A stretch of 8,787 nucleotides of DNA from Terriglobales bacterium (GCA_030043575.1 JASHXK010000353.1:1-8787), one strand, 5' to 3'. Numbered from the stretch's first letter, positions 1 through 7,686 are shown. Notes: generated by a model from the letters alone, not told the origin. Program-made: numbers and translations.

Positions 1-303
1 AAACCGAAAGGTGCCTCCGCCGCAGCAGCCGCTGCGGTAGTTCAGCCTGCCGCGGCGCCGGTCGCTCAGGAAAGTAAGCCCGTGGCAGAGCCGAAGCCGT
101 CCGCAAAGGATGTAGCCGCCAAGAAGGCCGCCGTTCCTGCGCCGTCAGCCAAGAAGGCAGCGCCTTCGAAGCCTGCCAAGACACCGGCGAAGAGGAAAGC
201 CGTCGTCAAGGTCAAGAAAGCTCCTGCGAAGAAAAAGGCGGTACGGAAAGCCTCGCCGGCGAAGAAGGCATCGCCCAGAAAGTCAGCGAAGAAGCGGCGC
301 TAG
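1..303 (+). CDS. C-terminal Lys/Ala/Pro-rich tail of a protein starting upstream (partial)
   Basis: The frame is open from the first base to the TAG at 301-303, giving 100 residues with no recognisable folded domain. The composition is almost entirely Ala, Lys, Pro, Ser and Val, with recurring AKKA, PAKK and SPAKK/SPRKSAKK patterns. This is the style of histone H1-like or AlgP-like nucleic-acid-binding tails. Such tails are found appended to HU-like proteins, RNA helicases, pseudouridine synthases and other bacterial proteins, so the parent protein cannot be named from what is visible. A GTG at 82 could be read as a start, but the same composition and open frame continue upstream of it, so I treat 82 as internal. 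The likely role is a disordered cationic tail that binds DNA or RNA, inferred from composition only. Confidence 0.75.
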   Translation, partial: KPKGASAAAAAAVVQPAAAPVAQESKPVAEPKPSAKDVAAKKAAVPAPSAKKAAPSKPAKTPAKRKAVVKVKKAPAKKKAVRKASPAKKASPRKSAKKRR

Positions 304-349
304 GTGAGTCCGCAATGCAGCGCTCGAGCCCTAGCCCGTCAAGGACGTC

Positions 350-357
350 CGCACGAG
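350..357. repeat. Left target-site duplication of the MITE
   Basis: CGCACGAG at 350-357 is repeated exactly at 519-526, directly abutting the two terminal inverted repeats of the element between them. If the last base of the repeat is shared with the element, the duplication can be read as 9 bp (CCGCACGAG, 349-357 and 518-526). Confidence 0.8.
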
Positions 358-518
358 GGTAGTGTCTCAGTTTGAATTCGGGGGTGCGGCAGACGCACAT
401 CGCCCTTGTCATCCCGAGCGCGCTTCCCTTGCGCAGCGAGGATCTGGGCGCGCCGATTCGTGCCGGTGCATGAAAGGCGCGCATCCTTCCCCGAGCGAAT
501 TCAAACTGAGACACTACC
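358..518. mobile_element. 161-bp MITE-like non-autonomous insertion element
   Basis: The ends form a perfect 23-bp inverted repeat (358-380 and 496-518). The outer end reads GGTAGTGTCTCAG and the inner end finishes in GAATTCG. An 8-bp direct repeat, CGCACGAG, flanks the element on both sides, as expected for a target duplication. The interior of about 115 bp codes for nothing convincing. It holds an imperfect hairpin (411-423 with 431-443) built on a TCATCCCGAGCG...GCGCAGCGAGGATCT sequence, a style I associate with dispersed intergenic repeats of Acidobacteriota. Intact TIRs and an exact duplication suggest a fairly recent insertion. Duplication length (8-9 bp) and the GGTnnTGnCTC-like tip would suit an IS1-type transposase acting in trans, but that assignment is a weak inference. 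The element lies between the Lys-rich protein gene and the DUF1579-like gene, 10 bp before the latter's start codon. Confidence 0.85.
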
Positions 519-526
519 CGCACGAG
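519..526. repeat. Right target-site duplication of the MITE
   Basis: This is the second copy of CGCACGAG. It is followed after only 2 bp (CC, 527-528) by the ATG of the next gene. Removing the element and one copy restores a continuous ancestral sequence in which the gene start followed directly on the region now at 304-357. Confidence 0.8.
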
Positions 527-528
527 CC

Positions 529-1053
529 ATGCGAATTCCATCGTTGGTTGTGATATCCCTAGTCGTCTTGATCGGCGGACCGGCTGTTGCGCAACAGCCG
601 GCTCCGTGGCAGGACGGCCTGGTGGATCACCTGTCCGGCACATGGAAGGTTGAAGGGCAAGTGCTGGGACACGATGCCCGCCACGAAGTTCAGGCCGACT
701 GGGTTCTGAACCACCAATTTCTTCGAATCCACGAGAAGACCGCCGCGACCGCGCCTAAGACGGAGCGCCCATATGAAGCCACCTGGTTTCTCGGATACGA
801 TCCCGTCAGCGAAAAGTACGTTCTGCATCTGATGGATATTTACGGAGCGCGCTATTCGGAGACTTTGGGTTGGGGTTGGCAAGACGGAAATCAGATCAAG
901 TTCGTCTTTGAGTACCCTGACGGTCCCTTCCACACGACGTTTCGCTGGAATCCGGAGAGCGGCACCTGGCAGTGGCTAATGGAACAAAAAGGCAAAGATG
1001 GCAAATGGGCGCCGTTTGCCGAACTGAAGCTCACGAAGTCAACTTCGCCGTAG
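529..1053 (+). CDS. Secreted DUF1579-like protein
   Basis: The protein has 174 residues. It opens with a classical Sec signal peptide: Arg2, then a hydrophobic stretch LVVISLVVLIGG, then AVA with probable cleavage after Ala21. The mature part begins with DHLSGTWKVEGQV and a VQADWVLNHQFL segment. Later come repeated Gly/Trp/Tyr-rich strands (WFLGYDPVSEKYVLHLMD, FRWNPESGTWQWLMEQK). This is the pattern of the DUF1579/lipocalin-like beta-barrel proteins common in Acidobacteriota, whose biochemical role is unknown. The ATG at 529 is chosen because the signal peptide starts there. The frame stays open to a TTG at 406, but those 41 extra codons lie largely inside the MITE and its duplication and would bury the signal sequence. 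No Shine-Dalgarno is visible before 529, so the insertion may have affected expression. Family assignment is by motif style, so it is moderately sure. Confidence 0.8.
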   Translation: MRIPSLVVISLVVLIGGPAVAQQPAPWQDGLVDHLSGTWKVEGQVLGHDARHEVQADWVLNHQFLRIHEKTAATAPKTERPYEATWFLGYDPVSEKYVLHLMDIYGARYSETLGWGWQDGNQIKFVFEYPDGPFHTTFRWNPESGTWQWLMEQKGKDGKWAPFAELKLTKSTSP

Positions 1054-1207
1054 CTTCAAGAGTGCAATCCACTTTCAAATCATAGGGTTACACCCCCGAA
1101 CCGCAGCCTTCCCAGATTCTCCACCAATTGCATTCCTCAGCTCTGCAGGCATCTTTTCTCCAGATTAATGAAACCAATCACTTAAGCCGGGGGTGTGCCA
1201 CCTCGGC

Positions 1208-1212
1208 AAGGG
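1208..1212 (+). promoter_or_regulatory. Ribosome binding site of the response regulator
   Basis: AAGGG at 1208-1212 lies 6 nt before the ATG at 1219. It decides the start in favour of 1219 over an in-frame GTG at 1195, which would add eight non-conserved residues ahead of the first receiver-domain strand. Confidence 0.65.
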
Positions 1213-1218
1213 TGCCCA

Positions 1219-1596
1219 ATGAAAGCCATACTTTTTGTCGACGATCACGAGGTTCTGGCCCGCTTGAGTTGCGAAATTCTCGAAACGCAGGGCTATCATG
1301 CCGTCAGCGCCTACAACGCACACGATGCCCTGGAGAAGTTCCAGCGCGAAAAGTTTGACATTCTCGTCACGGATTTCCGCATGGAAGGCATGAACGGTCT
1401 GGAGCTGGCGCGCAAGATACACAGCAGCCGTCCCGAAGTGCCAGTCATCATGGTTACTGGTTACGGACACATCGACGGCGGCAAAGACGTCAATGCCTGT
1501 CTTCCCAAAGAGCACATGTTTCCGGCCCTGCTGGACAAGATCAAAACGTATCTGGGTGAGGGCGAGGGCGCAACCACTACATTGAAGAGCGCATAG
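1219..1596 (+). CDS. Single-domain CheY-like response regulator
   Basis: The protein has 125 residues and consists only of a receiver domain. The canonical residues are present: acidic pair Asp8-Asp9 (FVDDHE), phospho-acceptor Asp52 (LVTDFRMEGMNGLEL), conserved Thr80 (IMVTGYG) and conserved Lys97 (CLPKEH). The lysine motif is slightly unusual, LPKEHMF in place of the common LxKPF. After the last helix (about residue 112) there is a short Gly/Thr-rich tail. No DNA-binding or enzymatic output domain is present. It therefore either works through protein contacts, as CheY and SpoIIR-type regulators do, or relays phosphate. No histidine kinase lies in the window, so the partner is unknown. Such orphan receivers are frequent in Acidobacteriota. 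The flanking gaps (165 bp before, 170 bp after) suggest a single-gene transcript. Confidence 0.93.
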   Translation: MKAILFVDDHEVLARLSCEILETQGYHAVSAYNAHDALEKFQREKFDILVTDFRMEGMNGLELARKIHSSRPEVPVIMVTGYGHIDGGKDVNACLPKEHMFPALLDKIKTYLGEGEGATTTLKSA

Positions 1597-1629
1597 CCTG
1601 CCTGTTGGGCCGGTAGACTGCTGCTTCAC

Positions 1630-1706
1630 GATTTCTTACTGTACGTACTTTTTGTGGAAGGAAGATTTTCTTACTTCTGCACATTTGTTTTACCGGTAAG
1701 AAAATC
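1630..1706. promoter_or_regulatory. Candidate operator region: three GATTTTCTTAC-type motifs and palindromes
   Basis: An AT-rich island in GC-rich surroundings holds GATTTCTTAC (1630-1639), GATTTTCTTAC (1664-1674) and its exact reverse complement GTAAGAAAATC (1696-1706). Centres are about 34 and 32 bp apart, close to three DNA turns. Two further perfect palindromes lie in the same stretch: GTACGTAC (1641-1648) and TTACCGGTAA (1690-1699). CGGCCGGCCG follows at 1721-1730. The site sits between the response regulator and the HpnK-like gene, upstream of the latter's putative promoter. Binding by a regulator is inference. The long arm spacing and the lack of a T-tract after the second arm argue against a plain terminator. 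Confidence 0.4.
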
Positions 1707-1751
1707 GACGGTAAACAGCGCGGCCGGCCGCGGCGTTTCGAGTATCCCCCT

Positions 1752-1760
1752 TGCTACACT
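1752..1760 (+). promoter_or_regulatory. Putative extended -10 of the HpnK-like gene (leaderless)
   Basis: TGCTACACT carries a TGn extension (1752-1754) followed by the hexamer TACACT (1755-1760). No convincing -35 is seen 16-18 bp upstream. The hexamer ends 6 nt before the GTG start at 1767, so transcription beginning at the usual distance would start on the start codon itself. Confidence 0.4.
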
Positions 1761-1766
1761 GAAGCC

Positions 1767-2657
1767 GTGCGGCGATTGATCATCAATGCTGACGACTTTG
1801 GTCTGACGCAGGGAGTCAATCGAGCCATTTTCGAAGCTCGGGAGTGCGGCGTCGTCACTTCAACGACGCTGATGGCGAATTCCCAGGCTTTTGACGACGC
1901 AGCGAATAAGGCGGTTTCGTCGGCCCGAGCAAGCGGGGGTCTCGGTGTCGGTTGCCACGTTGTCTTGGTCGATGGAGAACCTCTGTTGCCGGCAGAGCGA
2001 GTCGCCACGTTGCTGCAGCAAAATGCCCGCAATGGCCAGCCGCGGTTTCGAGACAGCCTCACCGACTTTGTAGTCGCCTCGTTTCGCCACCAGCTGAATC
2101 CATCCGAGATTGAGGGGGAAGCGGCCGCGCAGATCGAGCGCATTCAGGCGGCAGGAGTCGAGCTTTCGCACTTCGATACTCATAAGCACGCGCATATGTT
2201 CCCGGCGGTGCTGCGTCCCCTCCTGCGCGCCGCCAGGGCGCGGAAAGTTCGAGCGGTACGCAATCCATTTGGCCAGGTCTGGCCGCTTCCCTGGACCAGC
2301 GTGTTGCGCACTCGGCATCTCTGGAAACGGTTCGCACAACTGAATGTGCTGCGCCGCTTCGCCGCGAATTTTCGTCAGGAAGCGGAGGCCCACGGCCTCC
2401 GCACGACCGACGGCTCTCTGGGTGTGCTGGTTACCGGTGTCCTCGACCTGGCCCTGTTCACCGCGATTATCGAAAGCATGCCGGAAGGAACGTGGGAGTT
2501 TGTTTGCCATCCCGGTTACAACGACGCCGATCTCGACAACGTGCGAACCCGATTGCGGCATTCGCGGGAGCAGGAATTGCAACTGCTAACCTCGAGCGAA
2601 GCGAAACAGCTGTTGCGCCAACAGAGGATTGAGCTAATCAGCTACCACGATCTGTAG
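1767..2657 (+). CDS. hpnK: YdjC/ChbG-family deacetylase, HpnK-like
   Basis: The protein has 296 residues, the usual length for this family. Motifs in order: NADDFG at 7-12 (metal ligand Asp10), TSTTLMAN at 31-38, GVGCHVVLVDGEP with His64, SHFDTHKHAHMFP at 134-146 (metal-binding His139/His141 region), and the C-terminal CHPGYND at 247-253. These are the hallmarks of the YdjC/ChbG carbohydrate deacetylases, which remove acetyl groups from N-acetylated sugars using a divalent metal. The sequence most resembles the hopanoid-biosynthesis-associated subgroup HpnK, whose substrate is not established. No other hopanoid gene is in the window, so the symbol is provisional. There is no signal peptide, so it is probably cytoplasmic. 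GTG at 1767 is chosen because NADDFG must lie at the extreme N-terminus. No ribosome binding site precedes it. The next gene is 192 bp away and appears to have its own promoter. Confidence 0.88.
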   Translation: MRRLIINADDFGLTQGVNRAIFEARECGVVTSTTLMANSQAFDDAANKAVSSARASGGLGVGCHVVLVDGEPLLPAERVATLLQQNARNGQPRFRDSLTDFVVASFRHQLNPSEIEGEAAAQIERIQAAGVELSHFDTHKHAHMFPAVLRPLLRAARARKVRAVRNPFGQVWPLPWTSVLRTRHLWKRFAQLNVLRRFAANFRQEAEAHGLRTTDGSLGVLVTGVLDLALFTAIIESMPEGTWEFVCHPGYNDADLDNVRTRLRHSREQELQLLTSSEAKQLLRQQRIELISYHDL

Positions 2658-2714
2658 CTCAAATGGTCCGCCGAGAAGCAGCGCCCAAAAAATGAGCTCA
2701 ATCTCGCACGCCAC

Positions 2715-2733
2715 ACCGCCGGTCTGCGGTTTT
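2715..2733 (+). terminator. Weak candidate intrinsic terminator after the HpnK-like gene
   Basis: ACCGC (2715-2719) and GCGGT (2726-2730) can pair around a 6-nt loop, followed by TTT and a pyrimidine-rich stretch. It lies 58 bp after the stop codon. The stem has only 5 bp and the U-tract is short, so it would be a weak terminator. Confidence 0.3.
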
Positions 2734-2767
2734 CTCCGTTTAAGTTATCCTTAGAACCATAAGCTTT

Positions 2768-2796
2768 TTGCAGGTCGTGGGTTCAACCGCTAGACT
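2768..2796 (+). promoter_or_regulatory. Putative sigma-70-type promoter of the kinase-protease operon
   Basis: TTGCAG (2768-2773) and TAGACT (2791-2796) are separated by exactly 17 bp. Transcription would start near 2803, giving a leader of about 47 nt. The leader's only SD-like run, the G tract at 2833-2837, falls in a small hairpin (TCGGC at 2828-2832 with GCCGA at 2837-2841), which might limit ribosome access. Confidence 0.45.
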
Positions 2797-2849
2797 TGGT
2801 CACGTAAGGCGTCGCAGAGTATCAACCTCGGCGGGGGCCGATTCGTAGC

Positions 2850-3917
2850 ATGCTATCCTTCCCGGAATTCCTATCGCACGATAGCGAAAATGCGATCCTC
2901 GCAACCGCTCCCTGCCGCGCCGACCTTGCCGGCGGTACGATTGATATTTGGCCGTTGTATTTGTTCCATCCCGGAGCCATGAGCGTAAACGTGGCGCTGG
3001 AAATTCGGGCGGGGTGTAAGATTACGCCGCACTCCGCTAGTGAAATCGCCCTGATCTCGCACGATATGGGCCGCGAAGAACGCTTCGCCTCGCTGGACGA
3101 TTTGCTGGCAGCTGAATCGTATGCTCACGCGCTGGCCGCTTACCTGGTTCGTTTCTTCAAGCCGAAAGGCGGTTTTGCCCTCGAAACTCACTCCGAATCG
3201 CCGGCGGGAGCCGGTATTTCGGGCTCCTCGGCGCTGATGATCGCTACCAGCGCCGCATTGGCTCGCTTGACCGGACGCGAGATCGATATCGAGCAGATCC
3301 GCGTGATTGCACAGAATGTCGAGGCACAGCTGATTCGCGTGCCCACCGGCTGTCAGGATTACTACCCAGCGATGTATGGTGGGGTTAGCGAGGTACATCT
3401 CGAGATCGATGGCGTACGGCGGGAAACCATCCCCGTCAGTCTCGACGAGATGGATCAGCGTTTTGTATTGTTCTACACCGGTGCTCCGCGACAGTCTGGT
3501 ATCAACAACTGGGAAGTTTTTAAGCAACACGTCAACGGAGATGAGCGAGTCGTCCGCAACTTTGATGAGATCGTCGTGATCGCGCAGGCCATGGGTTCTG
3601 CGCTGGCAAGCGAACGCTGGCAAGAGGTCGAGAAGCTCATCACAGAGGAATGGACCCTCAGGCGCGCAAATGCACCTGGGATTTCGACCCCGCTGATTGA
3701 TATGCTGATGGAGGTGGCCCACGACAACGGCGCGCGAGCGGCTAAAGTCTGCGGCGCCGGTGGCGGAGGCTGCGTGATCGCCGTGGTAGAGAAGGGCTCT
3801 CGCCAGCGAGTCGAGAATGCTATTCGTCAGCACGGCGGACAGCCGCTCGAATTTAAAGTTGCCCGTGATGGGTTGCGGTTTCATGCCGTAAGCAAGCGGC
3901 AAATGGTCAGGGTGTAA
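2850..3917 (+). CDS. GHMP-family sugar kinase, HddA-like
   Basis: The protein has 355 residues and all three GHMP motifs. Motif 1 is APCRADLAGGTIDIWP (20-35). Motif 2, the Gly/Ser-rich ATP phosphate loop, is SPAGAGISGSSALM (117-130). Motif 3 is KVCGAGGGGCVIAVVE (299-314). The segment TGCQDYYPAMYGG (166-178) matches the GxQDxxxAxxGG signature that carries the catalytic Asp (Asp170) in D-glycero-D-manno-heptose-7-phosphate kinases and relatives. The family transfers the ATP gamma-phosphate to a sugar or related alcohol. HddA supplies nucleotide-activated heptose for surface glycans, which makes a heptose or related sugar a reasonable guess, but galactokinase-like or other substrates cannot be excluded. 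It is cytoplasmic. The downstream protease gene starts 2 bp after the stop, so the two are almost certainly co-transcribed. ATG at 2850 is the likely start, placing motif 1 near the N-terminus, although its ribosome binding site is poor. Confidence 0.88.
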   Translation: MLSFPEFLSHDSENAILATAPCRADLAGGTIDIWPLYLFHPGAMSVNVALEIRAGCKITPHSASEIALISHDMGREERFASLDDLLAAESYAHALAAYLVRFFKPKGGFALETHSESPAGAGISGSSALMIATSAALARLTGREIDIEQIRVIAQNVEAQLIRVPTGCQDYYPAMYGGVSEVHLEIDGVRRETIPVSLDEMDQRFVLFYTGAPRQSGINNWEVFKQHVNGDERVVRNFDEIVVIAQAMGSALASERWQEVEKLITEEWTLRRANAPGISTPLIDMLMEVAHDNGARAAKVCGAGGGGCVIAVVEKGSRQRVENAIRQHGGQPLEFKVARDGLRFHAVSKRQMVRV

Positions 3918-3919
3918 GC

Positions 3920-4825
3920 ATGTTCACGGACGATAAAAGAAAGCTAAAACCCACTTGGGCCTTCCTGTTCTCGTTATTCCTCGGGGCCCTCGCGTTTCTG
4001 GTTGCGGGTAATATCGCCTCCGAAGCCGCCGGCGACCATCCCTTTCGCCGCGAGCTTATCTTCCGCGCGCTGTGGGCGGTGCTCTTGCTTGGCATCTTCA
4101 TCTGGTTGCTGACTGTGGGCGACCACATCGAAGAGCACCGCATTGCCGCGCAGGGGCTGCCACGGGCAAAGGGCTGGCTGAAGCAGTTTGTCACAGGCGT
4201 TGTCCTGGGATTTGTGCTACCTGCCTTGGCTGTCGCTCCCATCTGCATCTGGGGGCATTTCCGGTACAAAATCCTCATGACTTGGAGCTTTGTGCCGAAC
4301 CTGGTGGCGGTGGTTTTGACGCTGCTGGTCGGCGCCCTGGCGGAAGAGTTGATGTTTCGCGGCTTTCCGTTTCAGCATCTGGAGAAGGGGATCGGTACCG
4401 CACAGGCAGTGGTGGTCTTGTCGTTTTTCTACGCCTTGCTGCACATGCTAAATCCCGGAGCTTCGTTTTGGGGCATCGCTAATACCTTCCTCATCGGAGT
4501 CCTTCTGACCGTCTCCTATCTTCGCACCCGCGCGTTATGGCTGCCCTGGGGAATCCACTTCGGCTGGAACGCGACGCTCGGGCTTTTGTTTGGATTGCCG
4601 GTCAGCGGCATCCGTGCCTTCAATTTGTGGATCTATACCCAGGCTTACGGCCCAAGGTGGCTTACTGGAGATCTCTACGGCGTGGAGGCTGCCGTCACTG
4701 GAACCGTCGCCATCCTTGTTGGGCTACTTCTCGTTGCCACCTTGCCGGTCGCAAAACTGCCCCAGCCAATCGCTGAAGCCCCCGCCGAGCCCGCCATGGA
4801 AAGCTTCTCCAGCATCAAATCCTAG
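3920..4825 (+). CDS. CPBP-family (Rce1/CAAX-like) intramembrane metalloprotease
   Basis: The protein has 301 residues with about seven or eight hydrophobic segments (near 13-31, 48-65, 90-110, 125-141, 162-178, 185-199, 208-226 and 257-277). The catalytic CPBP motifs are complete: EELMFRG with Glu142, Glu143 and Arg147; FFYALLH ending in His175; and HFGWN with His213 and Asn217. Families with this signature are glutamate-dependent intramembrane proteases, including eukaryotic Rce1 and the bacteriocin-immunity/processing proteins. The bacterial substrate is generally unknown. The C-terminal tail after residue 278 is Pro/Ala-rich and probably cytosolic or periplasmic. The start is 2 bp after the kinase stop codon. 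Its AGGG (3909-3912, 7 nt before ATG) lies inside the kinase gene, which implies translational coupling. A functional tie between the kinase and the protease is not otherwise evident. Confidence 0.9.
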   Translation: MFTDDKRKLKPTWAFLFSLFLGALAFLVAGNIASEAAGDHPFRRELIFRALWAVLLLGIFIWLLTVGDHIEEHRIAAQGLPRAKGWLKQFVTGVVLGFVLPALAVAPICIWGHFRYKILMTWSFVPNLVAVVLTLLVGALAEELMFRGFPFQHLEKGIGTAQAVVVLSFFYALLHMLNPGASFWGIANTFLIGVLLTVSYLRTRALWLPWGIHFGWNATLGLLFGLPVSGIRAFNLWIYTQAYGPRWLTGDLYGVEAAVTGTVAILVGLLLVATLPVAKLPQPIAEAPAEPAMESFSSIKS

Positions 4826-4870
4826 AGCCTGCCTGATCGTTCGCTGCGCCGTAACCGCAACAGGTGAGAC

Positions 4871-4890
4871 TATAATTGGCTTAATCGGGG
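4871..4890 (+). promoter_or_regulatory. TATAAT -10 box and short leader of the secreted protein gene
   Basis: A perfect TATAAT (4871-4876) lies 20 bp before the ATG at 4897. Transcription would begin near 4883, giving a leader of about 14 nt that contains a G tract (4887-4890) 6 nt before the start, a plausible weak ribosome binding site. No good -35 is visible at 16-18 bp spacing. Confidence 0.5.
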
Positions 4891-4896
4891 TCTTCC

Positions 4897-5916
4897 ATGA
4901 AGCGCGCCTGTTTCTGCTTGCTCGCGGCAGCCATGCTTTTGCTACCGCTAACTATTACCGCCGATGATTCGAAATCATCCACATCCTCCGAGAAGATGAC
5001 GCCACAAACCAAGCTGCTGGTCATGCGTGATCTGCAGTCGGAACGGGTGTTTGTAAAAACTCCGCTCCCGATGGGCGAAAAGGGACTCGCAATCAAGGAC
5101 GGCAAGTTGACCCCCAATCAGCAAGAGGTGGCGCAATTAGCTATGCTCCACGGATTTGCTGCCAAGCCCGGAGATCGCGTTGTCATTACCAATGTTGTCG
5201 TCGGCGAGAAATCCATCCTGATCGAGATTAACGGTGGCGGCAAGAAACACACGAAGTGGTACCAGCATGTATCGTTCGGCGCCGGGGGAGGCAGTGTTAC
5301 ACCCGGAGGCGCTCCGCAGAGCCTGGAGGCGAAGGGCTCAAGCGTTACCCTGCAGTTCGACAAATACGTTCCGGAGCTGACGGGTGAGCAGGTGCGGGCG
5401 ATGCTGGCTCCGGTCTTCGATTTCAAGGCGCTGAACCAGACTGAAGCCTACGAGAAGACTCTGCCGCCAAAGGTCCAGGAGGCAATCAAGAATCATCAGG
5501 TTCTGGTGGGGATGGACCGGGAAATGGTGGTCTATGCCAAGGGCCGCCCGCCGAAGAAGATTCGCGACAAAGACGATAAGGGCGTTGATTACGAGGAGTG
5601 GATTTATGGCGATCCGCCTCAAGAAGTGGATTTCGTTCGCTTCCAGGGAACGTTTGTGACTCGCCTGGAGATCATGACCGTCGACGGGCAGAAGATTGTG
5701 CGCACCGAGAAGGAAGTGGATTTGCAGTCACGAGAGACGGAGTTAGCCGCGAAAAAAGCTGAGGAGAAGCCGGCAGATGCTCCCAGCCTGCTGCGTCCCG
5801 GCGAGCAGGCAGACGATTCCTCGAACGGCCGCCAGCAGCCGCAGCCAACGGATACACCCACCACTAACCCTGGAGGAACATCCCCCCATTGGCAAATCGC
5901 CGGTTTGTACCAATGA
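4897..5916 (+). CDS. Secreted protein of unknown function with possible BamE-like domain
   Basis: The protein has 339 residues. The N-terminus (MKRACFCLLAAAMLLLPLTITA) is a Sec signal peptide with probable cleavage after Ala22. The Cys residues at 5 and 7 precede the hydrophobic core, so this is not a lipobox. Residues 23-85 are polar. Residues 86-160 look beta-rich, with GDRVVITNVVVGEKSILIEINGGGKK and a Gly-rich loop at 128-139. Residues 190-262 form the best-conserved-looking part: KNHQVLVGMDREMVVYAKGRPPKK, then EEWIYGDPP, then VDFVRFQGTFVTRLEIM. The order G-M...V...G.P...W.YG...V.F....V resembles the SmpA/OmlA (BamE) fold. Residues 270-330 are Glu/Lys- then Pro/Gln/Thr-rich and probably disordered. 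I do not recognise a named family; an acidobacterial envelope protein is likely. It has its own -10 box, and the next gene begins 94 bp later. Confidence 0.85.
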   Translation: MKRACFCLLAAAMLLLPLTITADDSKSSTSSEKMTPQTKLLVMRDLQSERVFVKTPLPMGEKGLAIKDGKLTPNQQEVAQLAMLHGFAAKPGDRVVITNVVVGEKSILIEINGGGKKHTKWYQHVSFGAGGGSVTPGGAPQSLEAKGSSVTLQFDKYVPELTGEQVRAMLAPVFDFKALNQTEAYEKTLPPKVQEAIKNHQVLVGMDREMVVYAKGRPPKKIRDKDDKGVDYEEWIYGDPPQEVDFVRFQGTFVTRLEIMTVDGQKIVRTEKEVDLQSRETELAAKKAEEKPADAPSLLRPGEQADDSSNGRQQPQPTDTPTTNPGGTSPHWQIAGLYQ

Positions 5917-5998
5917 CGCTGCCAGCCGAACTCTGAAACGCGTCTGTCCCCAACGATGCACAACCCGTGCCAGATGGCGCGCAGATTCACCGACGATT

Positions 5999-6004
5999 TA
6001 GACT
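5999..6004 (+). promoter_or_regulatory. Putative -10 box of nadE (leaderless)
   Basis: TAGACT at 5999-6004 ends 6 nt before the GTG start codon at 6011, the same geometry as at the HpnK-like gene. No Shine-Dalgarno lies between 6005 and 6010, and no clear -35 is seen. Confidence 0.4.
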
Positions 6005-6010
6005 AATAGC

Positions 6011-7660
<1,650 letters not shown>

Positions 7661-7677
7661 GAAACACCATATGCGCT

Positions 7678-7686
7678 TGCTAGAAT
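7678..7686 (+). promoter_or_regulatory. Extended -10 promoter of the DsbA-like gene
   Basis: TGCTAGAAT consists of the TGn extension (7678-7680) and TAGAAT (7681-7686). The context TTGCTAnA(A/C)T is shared with the putative promoter at 1751-1760. It would start transcription near 7693 and give a leader of about 100 nt, including the 7-bp tandem array. No good -35 is visible, as is common for extended -10 promoters. Confidence 0.5.

Noticed and set aside
406..528. N-terminal extension of the DUF1579-like protein from TTG at 406
   Set aside because: The extension is MITE sequence and would place 41 residues before a clear signal peptide. It is treated as accidental frame continuity.
1090..1196. 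9-bp inverted repeat ACACCCCCG (1090-1098) / CGGGGGTGT (1188-1196) before the response regulator
   Set aside because: The arms are short, 89 bp apart and of low complexity. There is no flanking duplication, so chance pairing is likely.
1860..2582. Minus-strand open frame (240 codons) opposite the HpnK-like gene
   Set aside because: It is a shadow of the + strand gene, which carries complete YdjC metal-binding motifs.
2871..3902. Long minus-strand open frame (343 codons) opposite the GHMP kinase
   Set aside because: It mirrors the kinase gene in another frame, has no recognisable motif, and arises from GC-rich codon use. All three GHMP motifs are on the + strand.
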